From contig CM056997.1 in the NCBI GenBank assembly GCA_029891345.1, positions 219,250,712 to 219,314,711 on the forward strand: 64,000 nt of DNA. Direction: 5' to 3'. The DNA is from Dryococelus australis (Eukaryota; Arthropoda; Insecta; Phasmatodea; Phasmatidae). A program made the position numbers and the translations under genes. The notes beneath the pieces are model-generated. The model made no database searches, was not told the DNA's origin, and saw nothing but the letters and a program-made list of their open reading frames with translations. Below, one piece after another: positions 47,955 to 60,846 of this stretch (the stretch's first letter is position 1; every line of letters starts with the position of its first letter).

Positions 47955-50022
47955 TGTGACTACCAGGTGACTACCTGTGACAACCTGTGACTACCTGTGA
48001 CTATCTGAGACTACTCGTGACTACCTGCTACTACCGCGACAACCAATAACTTACTGTAACTACCTGCGACTACCGATGACTACATGTAATTATCCATGAC
48101 TATTTGCTACTTCCTGTAACTATCTACGACTACCCGTGACTATATACGACTACCTGCGACCACCTACAACTACCCGTGACTACCCATGACTAACTGCGAC
48201 TACCCATAACTAACTGTGACTACCGATAACTACCCTGGACTACCTGCGACTACCTGTGACTACCCGTGACTACCTGTGACAACTCACGACTGCCAGCGAC
48301 TACCCGTAACTAACTCCTATTACCCATGACTACTTGGGGCTACCTGCGAATACCTGGGACTACCGACGACTGCCTGTGACTACCCATGACTACTTGAACT
48401 ATCAGCGACTACCTTTGAATAACTGCGACTACCCGCGACTGCAAGTGACTACCAGTAAATACCTGCGACTACCAATGACTAACCATTACTACCTGCGACT
48501 ACCTGTGACTACATATGACTACCCATGACTACATGCGACTACCCGCAACTACCAGTGACCATCCATAACAACCTGTGACTAATTATGATTTCTTGTGAAT
48601 ATATGCGACTGCCTGCGATTCTCTGCGACTACTGGTAACTACCCATGACTACCTATAACTACAAATGACTACCTATGACTACCTGCGACTACCCGCGACT
48701 ACCTGCGACGGTCAGTGACTACCATAAATAACAGTGACTACCCATGACTACCTGTGAATACATGTGACTGCCTGTTACTACCTGCAACTACCCATGTCTG
48801 CCTGTGAATACCTGCGACTACCCATGACTACTTGTGACTACCTGTGAATACATGTAATTACCCGTGACTACTTGAGAATACCTGCGACTGCCAGTAACTA
48901 CTCGCAACAACCTGCGACGATCCATGACTACCCATTACAACTTGCGACTACCTGTGACTACCTGCAACTAGCTGCATCTATCCGCGACTACCCGCGACTC
49001 TCAATGACTTCCTGTAACTACCTGCGAATGCCCGTGACTAACTGTGACTACCCTGGTCTTCCTGCGACTACTTCTGACTACCCTCGACTATCTGCAACTA
49101 CCCGTGACCACCGGAAACTACCGAAGACTACCTGTGACTACCTGAGACTACCTGCATCTACCCATGACTATCTGCGGCTACCTATGACTACCTGTGACCA
49201 ACTGTAACTACCCATGACTACCTGCGACCACCCATGACTACCGGCGACCACCCGTGAATACCTTTGACTACCTGCGACAACTTGAGGTTATCTGCAACTA
49301 CCCATGACTACCAGTGATAACTGGCGACTACCTGCGACTACTTCTCTGCAACAACTTACGGCAACCTGTGACAACTTGCGACTACCTGTGAGTACCAGTG
49401 ACTACCTGTGAATATCTGCTGCTACCTGTGACTACCTGCGACTACCCATGACCACCCATGACTACCTGGAACAACCTGTTACTCTCTGCCACTAACCCTG
49501 ACTACCCATGACTATCTGAGACAACCTCTGACTACCTGCGACTACCCGTGACTACCTACAACTAACCATGACTACCCATGATTACCTGCGACAACTTGCG
49601 ACGACCTGCGACTACCTGCGAATAACCATGATCACCTGTGACTATCTGCGACTACCCGTGACTACTTGCAACTACCTGCGACTACCCATGACTACGTGTG
49701 ACTATTTGCGACTACCCGTGATTACCTGTGATTACCGGAGACTACCTGCGGCTACTTGCGACAACCCGCGACTACCCTTGACAACCCGTGATTACCTGCG
49801 ACTACCTGCGACTATTTGCGACTACCTGCGACAACTTACAACAACTTTCGACAACTTGCGATAACTTGGAACTACCCGCGACTATCTACGACTACTTGGC
49901 ACTATCTGCGACTACTTGCGACAACTTCAGACAACCTCCGTCTACCCGTGACTACATGCGATTAATTGCGACTACTTGCGACTACCTGTGACTTCTTGCG
50001 ACTACCTCGGACAACTTGTGAC
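47955..50022 (+). repeat. Decamer satellite, about 207 units
   Basis: Variants of CTACC[CT]GCGA repeat every 10 bp for about 2.07 kb, with a few one- or two-base slips. Common units are CTACCTGCGA, CTACCTGTGA, CTACCCGTGA, CTACCCATGA and CTACCCGCGA. The plus frames (48334-48528, 48872-49207, 49568-49864, 49788-49991) read a ten-residue cycle like DYLRLPATTC. The minus strand has TAG in the consensus. These frames are by-products, not genes. Confidence 0.97.
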
Positions 50023-51714
50023 ATTTTCTTGTAACAGTGTTTCAATTTATCTTTAATGGTTTTAGTAGATCATGCCTAGAGTGCAGCCAAGTAGATAAAT
50101 TTTCTGTCTTGGTTGACAAATTTTGAAAATTCTCAAAGCATTATTTTGCAAAATTGAACATAGCCTATGGCCATCTGGAAGAATTTAGATTCCTAGCAGT
50201 AAAACTGTTATAAGAATCGGCCTTATAGTTTCCCAGATTAGCATTTACATATAAAAACTCACACTCACATTACCCCTTTATAATATAAGTATTTATATCT
50301 ACGTCCGGATAACTAACACTTTAAAGGGTGTTTACCATGGAAAAATATGCTGTTTTATATTTTTACCATATAATTTCATACCTTCTTATGTACAGAAATG
50401 AGATAATTAGCCATGAAATGTTTATTTTTTATTTATTTTTTGCAATTTCAAAAAATTGTTGAAAATATGGGAATGCTTGCATATTTTTTATCTGTGGCTG
50501 CTAAGTTTGTAGGAAATAACTTTTACTATTCTTACATGAAAACGAATAAAAAGATCTTTCAGTTGCGTTTTCTAAATTTTCTGTAAATAGTTAGGTTTAT
50601 TGTATTTTTCCATTACAATAACAGTATCATCTTGATGCTGCCATGTCATTTTGCATAAACTATAAGTAAAAAAAAATTTTTACTTCATGAAAAGGTGATG
50701 ACAAATAATTTCTACAAGTTGAACAATATGTGTTATATTATATAAAATGCAAATTTATTCACGTTTTTTTCACACTTTCTGTATCAAACCTTTGAAAAAT
50801 CACCCCGTGTATGACGTGTTTACTTATTTCGTAAGTATGCCAGGCATCACAAGCGTTTTATACATTCGTTACCAGAGTAGTATTTTATTTTCGTTAAATT
50901 GAATTTTTATCTATAATTTATTTGTAAATTATAATATATAATAAACATTAATAAACACAATGAGAAAACACCTATGTAGGTATCGCCTAGTAACAAATAT
51001 TTCAAATGCAAAATATTATTAAAACCGAGTGCACACGAATTCGGTGCATTGTCCTTTGGTATAATGTTCTAAACTTAGGTAAGCTCTATTAGCTTAAGGG
51101 CGAGGAATATCCGGGAAGTAGAACTTAGCAGGTCTTCAGAAATGTGTGAAGTAATCGTGAATGGATTATAATAAATCTTACCTTGGCTAACGTCTTCGCA
51201 GACGCTGCCTAGTGCGGGGCTGGGCAAGCAGAGTGAGAGGATTTTACATGTTAAATGTTTTTAGGTATGTCTCAACATAACTTCCAAACAAAAAAAAAAC
51301 ACTTTCTGTAGTTTGAAAAGAAGAAACGTGATACAACGGCGCAAGATAGAGCAAATTAATAAGAGTCAGTATGTGTTTGTGTTTTTGTCGAGTCTATAAA
51401 ACTTAGTTTACTCCTAATTTTCAGTATATTTAAATGTTTACGAAAACATTTTTGTAGCACAATGACTCGAACAAAGATTCACCACATATGATCTATTTGA
51501 AAGCGATGTCTTGAAAGCTGACCGAGACACGCCTCAAACCATCGTAGTTTGCGAGCTGCCACATCGCGTGCTTTCTTATTTTAGCAGGAGTGTCCGTTAT
51601 AGGAATATTGAAAAAATATCGGTATATATGAGTGTGTACGTGCGCGCGTGTACACATGTTTGCGTGTTGTGTGTCATGAGAGGGAGGGGGTTGTAGTATA
51701 AAATTGTTGTTTCT
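50023..51714. other. AT-rich non-coding DNA
   Basis: No gene recognised. There is a run of A at 51290-51300 and GT-rich sequence at 51627-51690. Confidence 0.5.
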
Positions 51715-53455
51715 GCGGCATCGGGCGTCAAACGGCGGACACGCGGAGCCTAATTAGCATAATTTCAGGCATCAGGCTGCGGATCTAGGATCGTCGAATT
51801 TCACTTTTTTCCCTTTTTTACCATTCAAAACGGTCGTCGATTTCGGGTACAAAACGTCACTTTACATCTTTTTCCTTCAAAGTTTCTCGAATTTTCCTCC
51901 TGCGGCCGGCGGCCATATTGGCAGCCAGTGCCTACCACCATTTTACTCTAATTAGCATAATCCAACAGGTGACACCGCAAGGTGGCAGATGACTCATTTT
52001 TGGGAGGGTCCCCGCCGCCATATTGGATCACGAGCACCACTGACCAACAATAGGGCGGCCACATGTCAACCATGTACGCAAAGTTGGCTGTAATTCCCGA
52101 ACCATTGAAGGTATAGTTGCCAAATTCATAACATAGATATCAACCACGCCCAGGAGAACGGCTGTGTGGTCAAATATGGCCTACGCCAACGGCCATCATC
52201 GTATCGACGAAATATGTCTACTCAGGAGAATTTTCGGCCAGCTAAGGATGTCGACCATTTTGACGGGCAGCACCACGCCGACGGTGGCGGTGAGGCATCA
52301 ATGCATCGCGAGCGATCGTATCTCGTGTAACACTGCTGCCCGAGGGTCAAATATGCCCCATGTTAACTTATAAATATAGATGGCTGTAATTTCCGAACCG
52401 TTTAAGTTATATTTGTCAAATTCATAACACAGTTATCAAACACGACTACAAGAAGAGTCGCGTGGTCAAATATGCCCCATGTTAACTTATAAGGATAATG
52501 CATAGTTGGCTGTAATTGCCGAACCATTATATTTATAGTTGTAAAATTAATACTGTAGGCATAAACCCCGACAATGAGAAGGGTTGCAATGTGAAGTATG
52601 ACCTATTCCAATTTATAAACACAGTTGGCTATTATTAGCGAACTGTTGGAGGTACAAAAATCAAATTCATAATATATGCATCAACCCCGAATATGAAAAG
52701 GGTCGCGGGGTCAAATATGACCTTTGTCAACTTATAAACATAGGTGGCTGTAATTTCAGAACCATTTAAGTTATAGTTGTAAAATTCAAACTATAGCCAT
52801 AAACTCCCACTACAAGAAGGGTCGCAATGTCAAGTATGACCTATGCCGACTTATAAGCATAGTTGGCTGTACTTTCCAAACCGTGTGAGATTCAAATGGC
52901 AATAAGTTACAGTCGCTAAATTCAGGACATGGACATCGTCCCTGATGACGAGAAGAGTCGAGTGGTCCAGTACACCTCATGATGTATAAGGATACTTGGC
53001 AGCAATATCCGAAGAATGTGAGATACAACTACCAAATACATAACATAGGTATCACCCCAGATGACGAGAAGACTCACAATGTCAAGTGTGTATCCTATGA
53101 CTATGTATAAGCAAAGTTGGCCTGAACTGTCCGCGATACAGTAGCCAAATGCACAACATTAGCATCACCCCAGATGATCCACAAGGCCCAGTATTTCCTA
53201 TGTCTACCAATATACATTGTTAGGCATAATGTCCAAACCAGTTGTCAAATTCATAACATATACTCCACCCCAGAAGATGCGAAGGGTCAAATAAACCCTA
53301 TGTCAGCATACAAATGTGGTTGGATATTAGTTCCGAACCATTTAAGTATATTACATATGGCTATGTATAAGCATAGTTGGTCGCAATTACCAAACCGTAT
53401 GAGATACAGCTACCAAGAGTCACCAAAAAGGGTCAAGAGTTATAGAATTTGTTAA
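51715..53455 (+). mobile_element. Composite dispersed element, copy 1: GC-richer head plus about 119-bp unit array
   Basis: The head (51715-52370) contains TTTCGGGTACAAAA, TTAGCATAATCC, GGCGGCCATATTGG, GATCACGAGCACCACTGA and GGCCAGCTAAGGATG blocks. These recur in order in copy 2. One array-like unit (about 52080-52190) lies inside the head. The body then has units with CATAGTTGGCTGTAATTTCC, GAACCATTTAAGTTATAGTT, CAAATTCATAACATA and GAAGGGTCGCGGGGTCAAAT. GGCTGTAA-type anchors fall at 52382, 52508, 52628, 52746, 52865, 52998, 53119, 53223, 53322 and 53379. No ORF with a domain is present. The element class is unknown; non-autonomous Helitron-like elements sometimes carry such arrays, but no Helitron ends were seen. 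Confidence 0.8.
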
Positions 53456-53815
53456 GCAAAAATGTAAGCACCACTTCTATAGTCTGTCTTAAGCTTAGAT
53501 TGCAGTACAGGGCTGATGGTGCTCACTGTTGCCAGATTGCTTCAGCTTTGTGACGTAACTGGCAAGCTGAGAAACAAATGGGTGGTGAAGGAAATAGCTT
53601 GATTGAGATAAATTTGATCTGTTTACCTCCCTGCCAAATCGTAAAGGAATCAAATCCTGCGATGCACAGCTAAGCAGCTCCTTTAAACTGAAGCCTGTGA
53701 GAAACCATATCATTGTGATAGCATGGTGACACGCCTGCAGACATTCGTTAGTCCCACTGCACATGAAGATACTACCACGACAGTCATACTCTGTCTCCGA
53801 CCTGCACTCATGTAC
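53456..53815. other. Non-coding flank of the composite element
   Basis: Minus frame 53495-53899 covers this stretch but has no recognisable domain and overlaps the following repeat. Confidence 0.4.
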
Positions 53816-53975
53816 CGACCCTTTTGCAATTACAGACAAACGTACTCTGTCTGAACCTTCAATGCATCTACCAAGCCTTTTGCAATTACAAGCAGTCATC
53901 CTGCAGAACCTTTAATGAAAGTACCAAGCCTTTGAAATTACAAGCAGTCGACCCTTCCCGAACCATTAATGTATG
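53816..53975 (+). repeat. About 58-bp tandem repeat, three copies
   Basis: The words TACCAAGCCTTTTGCAATTACA and GAACCTTTAATG recur three times with changes. The first copy reads CGACCCTTTTGCAATTACA. The copies are diverged. Confidence 0.7.
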
Positions 53976-56319
53976 CACTTAAGACAGTTTCCGTCCAGCA
54001 TTACATGTTCAGCCGTTCGACTATGATAACATTGATGTGGTGTTTACTCATAGTGATATGTCTCGAACCCAGTTCCCTACAGACAGCTGCTTGCTCTTCC
54101 CAGTTAACCGCAAGAGTGTACGAAAGGAGAAAAAAAAACGACAACATTATACACAATTAAAAACACGTATACATGTTCATTCGAAATACTTGCAGAGGTT
54201 CGAAAAAAAAAACCTAATCTGGGGGAAGTGCAGTGGAGAGAGAGAATTGTTAGAGGCTCTACAAGTCTTGAGAACGATCTTGAGAGACGTGGTCTTGAGA
54301 GACGTTGAAGGTGAAGCGAAAGCTGGGAAAGCAGGAGTTCCCCGAGAAAAAATATAATAACCGCTGCCTTGTGGCTGCACAGGGAGGTTATTCCGCAGTG
54401 TGTTCCCTCGTATGGAAATTAAAGTTTTTTTTTCTCCCATGTTCGATAAGGATGTGGAGTATGCAATCAAAAGAGGGGCACGAGCTCTTTCACAGTTCGA
54501 GCTCTGACTGTCTCTCGAGTCACTTGAGAGTGCATCCTTGTGTGTAGGTCTGCAGCTACACAACACATACCACCCTAGCATACCACTAACACCTAGTAGA
54601 AGGTATATTACTTAGCCAGTAGTAATTAATAAAAAAAAGTATTGTTAATGTATTTATTTACATGCATAACTAAATCACGCACACACATACATACATACAT
54701 ACATTATATCATTCAATAAAGCCTCTGGCTCTGAGTTCATCAGCAATTGCATTTATCTATCCGGTGACAGAAAAATATCCAACCCTCAGCGAGGAAACCT
54801 ACAACTGAAGACTAGCAACCAGGTGATCGGGGTCTTCAGAACCATGTGTACGCCTTCGCTTGCCAAATGTTGCCACTTCGTCGTCAACAGTAGAATATGA
54901 ATAATCGCCAGCAACATGTGTACACTCTTGCTTTGCAGTTGTCGACACGTCATTGTCATCAGTAGAAGACACGGGCATGCGGCGTTTGTCTTAAAATAGT
55001 TTGTCCTAAAGTTTTTGTCATAAAGTCTTTTCATAAAGCATTCTAAAATCTTTTTTACTATTATGGTGTAAGTAATTCTTAAGGCAATAAAGCTCTTTTC
55101 CGTTTAGAATAATCGATTTTATGATAAAAGTAGTTTAATACCTATTTACTCATTAATCTATCAATTTCTGTTTGCTTATGATAAATAGCACTAGTGTAAT
55201 ATCTCCCAGCTGCCGAGTAATGTGTAGTTTTAATTCCCAATCATTCTGCGTATGACAGTCAACAAACCTACTATAGCAATCCAATCAATAACCATGTTAT
55301 TATTTTACATGAAATTCCAGATAGAAGTGACGCAAAATATATTACCAAACATGTAAAGTGTATCTTTCGCATTCAATATAATTCCGTTTGAGCTTCAGAG
55401 TAAATTTGTGCAGTCTAGCAGTCACGAGACCTCATGATATCGCTGTGGCGGGAATTTGTCACATTCTAGGCATTAACATATAGGTGTCAATACGCACAAA
55501 TCAAAACTCTTTCGATAAGCGATTCGCACGGAGATGTATTTAAGAAGCGGTGCATTTGCTGCTGTGCATCTGTAACCAGGATGATACAGTGGTACTTACA
55601 ATCCATACCTGAGAGAACAATGATAATAATTCCTATTTTATTTTATTTTGGAATAAAACCGAAATATTAGTTCTGAAAGACGATAATTTTATTCAAAATA
55701 CGATATTTGTAATTATATTGCTAGTACATATTATGCTTTTGGTTGCAACCTTAGTGCAAAATATGCTTGTAGTGTAGGTTGATCCCGAACTTAAAGCACT
55801 GGATGTATGAGCAAATTTTCCGATGCTTGTAGCGTACTTATCACATAGAAATGTCTTAAGATTGAGTTTTTATTGTAACCTCGTATTTTTGTTTCCGAGC
55901 ATTGTTGCTGTCGTCATAGTATTTCAGGGATAAACATGGAGCCGAGCGCCCGGACTGACCTATCTTTAAGGCCAGGTCTAAGAACGGATGAGTTGAGATG
56001 AGAGTGGCGCAGTGATGAAATGATGGTAGAAGGAATACTCTATGAAAGCCCTTCCTGGAGGCCAGCGAACAACCATTATTATGTATCCATACTTTTAAAA
56101 AGAATGTTTATTCCGTTGAAGTTTATTTAACTGCATTAATAATCTGCATGTAGTAACCGGCTTATTTGCCATGTCTGAAATATTCTTTAGTTTGAAATTA
56201 TCTGTAAACAGTCTAAACCAGACGATAATTATTTTTGTCTAGGTATATCTTTTTGCACATTTCTCACAAAAATCTAAAAAAAGAAAAACCAAACAGTCCA
56301 CAGAAATCACCTAGTTGCT
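53976..56319. other. Non-coding DNA
   Basis: A (CATA)n tract lies at about 54690-54704. Positions 54984-55050 contain a short run of GTC[CT]TAAAGTTTTTGTC-like words. Overlapping frames at 53969-54581 show no domain. Nothing else recognised. Confidence 0.5.
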
Positions 56320-57161
56320 TTACAAGTGGGCGATCGGGGCAAAGAATCCAACTCACATTCATTACAAGTGGGCGATCGGGGCCAAGAATCCAACACATAT
56401 TCTTTACAAGTGGGCGGTCGGGGCCAGGAATACAACTCATATTCTTTACAAGTGGGCAGTCGGGGCCAGGAATCCAACTCACATTCTTTACAAGTGGACA
56501 GTTGGGGTCAGGAATCCAACTCATATTCTTTACAAGTGGACGATCGGGGCCAGGAATCCAACCCACATTCTTTACAAGTGGGCGGTCGGGGCCAGGAATC
56601 CAACTCACATTCTTTACCAGTGGGCGGTCGGGGCCAGGAATCCAACTCATATTCTTTACAAGTGGACGGTCGGGGCCAGGAATCCAACTCACATTCATTA
56701 CAAGTGGGCGATCGGGGCCAAGAATCCAACACATATTCTTTACAAGAGGGCGGTCGGGGCCAGGAATACAACTCATATTCTTTACAAGTGGACGGTCGGG
56801 GCCAGGAATACAACTCACATTCTTTACAAGTGGACGGTCGGGGCCAGGAATCCAACTCACATTCTTTACAAGTGGACGGTCGGGGCCAGGAATCCAACTC
56901 ACATTCATTACAAGTGGGCGATCGGGGCCAAGAATCCAACACATATTCTTTACAAGAGGGCGGTCGGGGCCAGGAATACAACTCATATTCTTTACAAGTT
57001 GGCGGTCGGGGCCAGGAATACAACTCATATTCTTTACAAGTGGGCGATCGGGGCCAAGAATCCAACTCATATTCTTTACAAGTGGACGGTCGGGGCCAGG
57101 AATACAACTCACATTCTTTACAAGTGGACGGTCGGGGCCAGGAATACAACTCATATTTTTC
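56320..57161. repeat. 42-bp minisatellite, 20 copies, open on both strands
   Basis: The unit ACAAGTGGGCGGTCGGGGCC plus AGGAATCCAACTCACATTCTTT repeats every 42 bp (anchors at 56322, 56364 and so on). Since 42 is a multiple of three and the unit lacks stops in most frames, three plus frames (56235-57209, 56315-57184, 56326-57168) and two minus frames (56264-57154, 56508-57179) stay open for 223-324 codons. The variable bases change amino acids in every frame, with no frame showing synonymous-only change, so I treat it as non-coding. A three-unit block (units 9-11) recurs as units 14-16 and, less exactly, near units 1-3. Confidence 0.92.
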
Positions 57162-58208
57162 AGAATGAAAGTTTGCCATATTAGTTCAGGGCTGTTTTAC
57201 TCCACATGAAACCAATACTGATGTTTCTAGCAGATTAATATGACCTATGAAGACGAGCATTATTACATAAATGCATAGAACATGCAACATATATCGACTG
57301 CCACCACTCACGGTTGTTCAAATCATTGTGTTGAGAAAAAACATTCAATAACTTTAATTTCATTGTAAACATGTGTTGGATCTATATATCAAATAAACTG
57401 TTATTTGTTAATATGCATATTTTGTTGAGACCCATAACAAAAAAACTGTACGTCCTGCAGAGATTTAATAATCATATTATATAATTCAGTACACCGAAAA
57501 TAGTAAAAAATATAATTTCACATTAATGTTATTTAAAAAATGTTTAAATTTGTTTGCCAGTGTAATTATAAGAAACTAACCTATAAATGAACGCCACTAA
57601 TTACGTAAGTTTAAATGATTAAGATACCGTTTGTATTTCTTTAAAAAATAGTTATGATTCATTTAATTAGTCTTAACACAATCAAAAATTTAATAAATGT
57701 ATTGAGTATATTTCATAGCCCAAAAACGGGCTATTTCAAAATGGTTTCTAGAATTATTTTCATTCGCCTGCCAATGACTTCTTTAATTTTGATTAACAGG
57801 CGTAACCGATTTAAAATAAATACTTGCGAAGCCTTTCAACGGTTCGCGTTACATAAAGCTTATATTGTAGCCACAGCTGCACATGTTTGTGTAAATTGAA
57901 TGCTTGAGTGAGGTGTACTGGTTTTCAGGGTAACTGAAATCCCGGACTGCACCTGAGCCCTTTCAGCTGCCTGAGTAGGGTATCGGACTCTTCCAGATAC
58001 GGTAACACCTGCTAATGACCTACAATTTGAAATATGATTACAACAGACCATAAGTTTGTATGCATTCCAGTTCTCACACAGACCACATTAGTAGCTTTGT
58101 TCCGTATGGAGGAGGTTCGTGTACTAGAAAGTGGAAAACCTGATAAACTTGAGTACATTTTTAGTAATTATTGTTTCATAACTTCTCGGACTAAATAAAA
58201 TACAGTTT
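57162..58208. other. AT-rich non-coding DNA
   Basis: Nothing certain. Positions 57900-58040 are GC-richer, with a GGGCTCAGGTGCAGTCCGGG-like minus-strand word that could be a degenerate SINE, but the fit is poor. Confidence 0.4.
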
Positions 58209-58421
58209 ATGGGAAATGCAGAGAGCGTCAGTGCAGAAGTAGAGTGGATTTTTCCCAAGAACAACGAAGTAACAGCGAAGTGTCACTTTCACCCACCGGA
58301 TCTCCAAGCTATCAAGATTCTGGAATTCAAACAGCGGCTCAGGGCCCGGGCAACAAAAGAAACGTCTGCCCTAAGAGTCATTTATGAGTCTATGTACAGA
58401 TCGAGTTTGAAAATTCTCTAA
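58209..58421 (+). pseudogene. FLYWCH-type zinc-finger fragment
   Basis: This 70-residue frame contains CHFHPPDLQAIKILEFKQRL followed by RARATKETSALRVIYESMYR. The H-x-H-PPD then basic helix with RA..T and IYE pattern is typical of the end of FLYWCH fingers and the sequence after them. The first half, with the conserved W-x-C and CxA blocks, is missing or unrecognisable. FLYWCH domains occur in host regulators and in Mutator-like transposases; neither partner is visible nearby. Probably a captured or dead fragment. Confidence 0.5.
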
Positions 58422-59281
58422 TTAGCTACATTAGATTCAAAGTTATAGTAATCTGAATATAATAAAAATACTAAAAAGTATCCATTTTTTCCCCCAACAA
58501 ATCTGGCATTACTTTGAAACTATATCTTTGTCGATAGTGAAAATGAGCCAAATCGGTTAGTTAGTTTCGAAGATATTAAAGTTTAAAGTTTGAAGAAAAA
58601 AATTTTAAAATTGCCTTATGAACACTGCTATACAACAATGCAGAGAGCATAAATAACTACAGCTTTCGTTTGTAACAAAAGCATGGCACGCTTCGAGCAT
58701 GTACTTTTAGAGCGCTCTTAGGCTATTGCGTACTACAGTGTGTTTTGAAGCCGATATCTCAATCAGTTGATAAGGGGCAGCACAACGGAGTTTAGGATTT
58801 GGAGAAGTTTGGTCATATGTGAATGGTTGTCAAATAACCCCGTAATATAGAAAAATATTATATATACAAATATTGTGACGTATTATACTAATTTTCTTTA
58901 GCGAGTCTATTTACATTGTTTGTTTACATCGCGATTAGCATGTTGTTTAAAAAAAACAATGCGTTGATTATAAATAACTACAAGTTTGGTTAGTTTGAAA
59001 ACTATTTTGCCAAAGCAACAGGAGCTTGGTGGGTGTAAATAACTCAGAAAAATATACCTTTCCAACTGGCGGTACCAACTGGGATTTTTAGTTTAGAGAA
59101 AAAACAAATAAATGTCATGCTTGTTACGGTGATAAGGACACATGTTGTTTATATATAGATGTAATAATAAGAATATGCTTACAATAGAGGTTTTGTTTTG
59201 TTTTGAATAACGCACTAGAACTATTTCTCTAAACACTTCAAAACTTGCGATTGGTTGCGGTAATATATTGATTTAATTTAT
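58422..59281. other. AT-rich non-coding DNA
   Basis: Nothing recognised apart from the CTTCAAAACTTGCGATTGG word near 59235, which recurs near 59400. Confidence 0.5.
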
Positions 59282-60846
59282 GCATTTGTACGAAATTAAT
59301 TAACTTTGGAACAGATTAAACACTTTGAAGGACGTTAATGTAATGTATGCGAATTCATACAACATATAGAATTCCTAAGCTTTTTAAAATCTTACCTTAA
59401 ACTTCAAAACCTACGATTGGCTGTGCGAATATAGTTATTTGACTTACGCAGTAAAAAAATTCTTCGTTGATTAAATATATGTGCAGTTTCGTTAGTATAT
59501 GCCCCAAGAATTGGCCCAACTTTTTCTGTAGCGGAGAAAGTGAAAGTTTTAACTTTCTCTTCTCAAACGTCAAAAATTTAATTTAACTATATATTTTTTC
59601 TACGGCTAGTTTTGGAATTTTTCAATAGTGAGAAAAACAATTCCTCATTCAAGTATAGGTAACACTACCCCATGTAAACTAGACATAGAGATCGTCAATA
59701 GGACAAAAGATAATAATAAACAATTAACATGCAAAAAATAATGACATAATTAATAACCCTTCTTTAAACTACCAAAGACAAGGAATAGAATGAAATGAAA
59801 TCGTTAGAAGGTTTTTATGGCTATCAACAAGTATGAATTAGTATGTTCCCTTTCTCATATTTTCACAATCCAAGCCACATTCGAAAGCAACTTAAAAAAA
59901 ATTTAACCAAGAGATGACACGACTTTTCGAAGATTAGATTCAAATTACTGATTTACCTAATAAAGTGAGAAGAAAGAAAATATATTCATTTTCTTATAAT
60001 TATAAAATAAACTTTCGATCGACCTTTAATTAGATATACGGCCATATAGAATCTCGAATGGAATACCCCGTAGGGATGACGATGATCCTCCGTTGTCGTT
60101 GATCACTCAAGCTCTCTGCTCGAACACTGGTCCCTGGACCTCCGCAGTGTCTCCAAGTGTTGGTGGGCCGTTGCACTCCAGATGTAGCGATGGATCCCTA
60201 CCAATGGCATACGATCGTCCTTCCTCGGGCCATCATCAGTTCCTGGACTGAAGTTAATTCTCCACAGTCTTTCATTCAATCATATACTGTCCAATTCTAA
60301 TGTCGGCAAATTATATCTTAGCTATCAACTCTATAAATTAGGGCTGGACAGCAGAACAAAAAAAAAAAATTAATTATTCGTTATCAGATTGGCCTACTAC
60401 TCAACATTCTTTTGCCCTTCTGAAGGCGAATAAAAATATTCCTAACAAAACCAAACAAAAGCAGAACAAACGAAATTTGTCATAAAACTGTCGTCTCTTT
60501 ACATTTGCAATTCTATGTCAATAGAGGCGAAAGCAAACGTTCCCGCATCAACAACTAATAATATGGGAAGCATAACAGTTTCGCAAGCATATAGAGACCG
60601 TACTGATTATCATTTTTACACACCCCGCTATAATAACATTGAAAACATAAAGAAATTCAATAAATTATTAGCTTATCCTATCTAAAATTATCAAAACAAG
60701 TATACAAAAATATTTACAAATTACCTGATGTTACAACGCATTTGTATAAAATTAATTAATTTTAGAACAGATCCTACAATTTGAAGGATGTTAATCGAAT
60801 GCATGCGAATTTATATAACATATTAAAGTCCTAATCTTTTTAAATG
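59282..60846 (+). repeat. Direct repeats of about 110 bp flanking about 1.35 kb
   Basis: 59282-59391 and 60738-60846 share CATTTGTA, AAATTAATTAA, GGACGTTAAT/GGATGTTAAT, ATG[CT]ATGCGAATT and CCTAA.CTTTTTAAA blocks in the same order and orientation. Between them is AT-rich DNA plus a GC-richer piece at 60060-60250 with no domain. They could be LTR-like ends of a short element or an old duplication. A related short repeat (CTTCAAAACTTGCGATTGG) lies near 59235 and 59400. Confidence 0.5.

Noticed and set aside
48334-49991. Repetitive proteins rich in DYLRLPATT-type cycles
   Set aside because: They are readings of the decamer satellite, broken by many stops and by repeat slippage.
51715-53455. Helitron
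   Set aside because: Internal arrays would fit, but no TC start, CTRR end, terminal hairpin or Rep/helicase gene was seen, so I left the class open.
53495-53899. 134-residue minus-strand gene
   Set aside because: It spans a tandem repeat and the end of the composite element and has no domain.
56235-57209. A 324-residue repetitive protein, and the four other long frames over the same bases
   Set aside because: All follow from the 42-bp period. No frame shows synonymous-biased variation, no signal or domain is present, and both strands are open.
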